From: an uncultured Bacteroides sp.
GTDB lineage: Bacteria; Bacteroidota; Bacteroidia; Bacteroidales; Bacteroidaceae
Direction: 5' to 3'
DNA: 6,447 nucleotides
Assembly (NCBI RefSeq): GCF_900547205.1
Contig: NZ_URFY01000098.1
Coordinates: 1 to 6,447, forward strand
Of the stretch, positions 6,336-6,447 are shown piece by piece. The position numbers and the translations under genes are program-made. Every line of letters starts with the position of its first letter. The first letter of the stretch is position 1. The notes below the pieces were generated by a model. The model saw only the letters and a program-made list of their open reading frames with translations, did no database searches and was not told the origin of the DNA.

Positions 6336-6447
6336 AATAATCCCTTGTTAGAATGCATTGTGGGCAGCTTTTTAGTTCTCCTTCCGAGCTTGTAAAGGCA
6401 AAATGAAGAATGTTGTTGATGAGTTACCATAGTTCTATATGAACTAA
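6329..6447 (-). CDS. Possible 3' end of a minus-strand ORF at the right edge (doubtful)
   Basis: A minus-strand frame is open from the window edge to a TAG at 6331-6329, 39 complete codons with stop. It has an internal ATG at 6430 that would give the 33-residue peptide starting MVTHQQHSSFCLYKLGRR. No domain is recognised. Its stop codon lies inside the third palindrome, and the candidate minus-strand terminator follows directly, which is what the end of a real convergent gene would look like. Equally, an open frame this short occurs by chance. Sequence to the right is needed to decide. Confidence 0.2.
   Translation of the reverse strand, partial: SSYRTMVTHQQHSSFCLYKLGRRTKKLPTMHSNKGLFS

Larger units (their letters stand above)
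6204..6447. other. Intergenic region with palindromic repeats and no convincing gene
   Basis: After the sigma-factor stop codon no + strand ORF of useful length begins before the window edge; the best starts give nine codons or fewer. The left half carries small inverted repeats (TAGAA/TTCTA overlapping the stop codon, GGAAA-CAT-TTTCC at 6221-6233), and the middle is the palindrome array described separately. The right end (6336-6447) has no promoter that I can recognise on the + strand, and on the minus strand holds only a short open frame. Confidence 0.6.

Overview
The window looks like chromosomal DNA from a gut Bacteroides or close relative (Bacteroidota). The evidence is a SusD-family gene next to two lipoprotein genes with acidic residues after the lipid-anchoring cysteine, AT-rich translation starts without Shine-Dalgarno sequences, a Bacteroides-type -7 promoter element (TAnnTTTG) and an ECF sigma factor of the kind linked to polysaccharide utilization loci (PULs). 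The species cannot be named from the sequence alone.

Bases 1-5294 are the downstream part of a PUL operon, all on the + strand. They hold the 3' end of a SusD-like glycan-binding lipoprotein gene (its SusC partner should lie upstream, outside the window), a lipoprotein with two DUF1735-like repeats and a C-terminal F5/8 type C (discoidin) domain, and a large lipoprotein with two BACON-like domains, an F5/8C/CBM32-like domain and an M60 (enhancin-like) zinc metallopeptidase domain with an intact HEIGH motif. Characterised M60 proteins of gut Bacteroides, such as BT4244 of B. thetaiotaomicron, cut O-glycosylated mucin-type glycoproteins. The likely job of this operon is therefore capture and cleavage of host mucin or mucin-type O-glycopeptides at the cell surface. 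A 12-bp hairpin lies between the second and third genes.

Bases 5295-5657 are noncoding. They contain a short hairpin, a long intrinsic terminator that closes the PUL operon, and a promoter with a near-ideal Bacteroides layout (GTTG, 19 nt, TATATTTG). The promoter drives a 181-residue ECF sigma factor (5658-6203) and leaves it a very short 5' leader. No anti-sigma gene follows in the window.

Bases 6204-6447 hold no convincing gene. They contain the most unusual structure in the window: three 14-nt palindromes (CTCATA-NN-TATGAG type) at an exact 22-nt period, separated by an A-rich 8-mer and preceded in the same phase by a 10-bp inverted repeat. On the minus strand this array reads as stem-loops followed by T-runs, so it may be a terminator for a convergent transcript, a multi-site protein-binding array, or a dispersed repeat family. 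No CRISPR array, tRNA, rRNA, transposase or integrase was seen.
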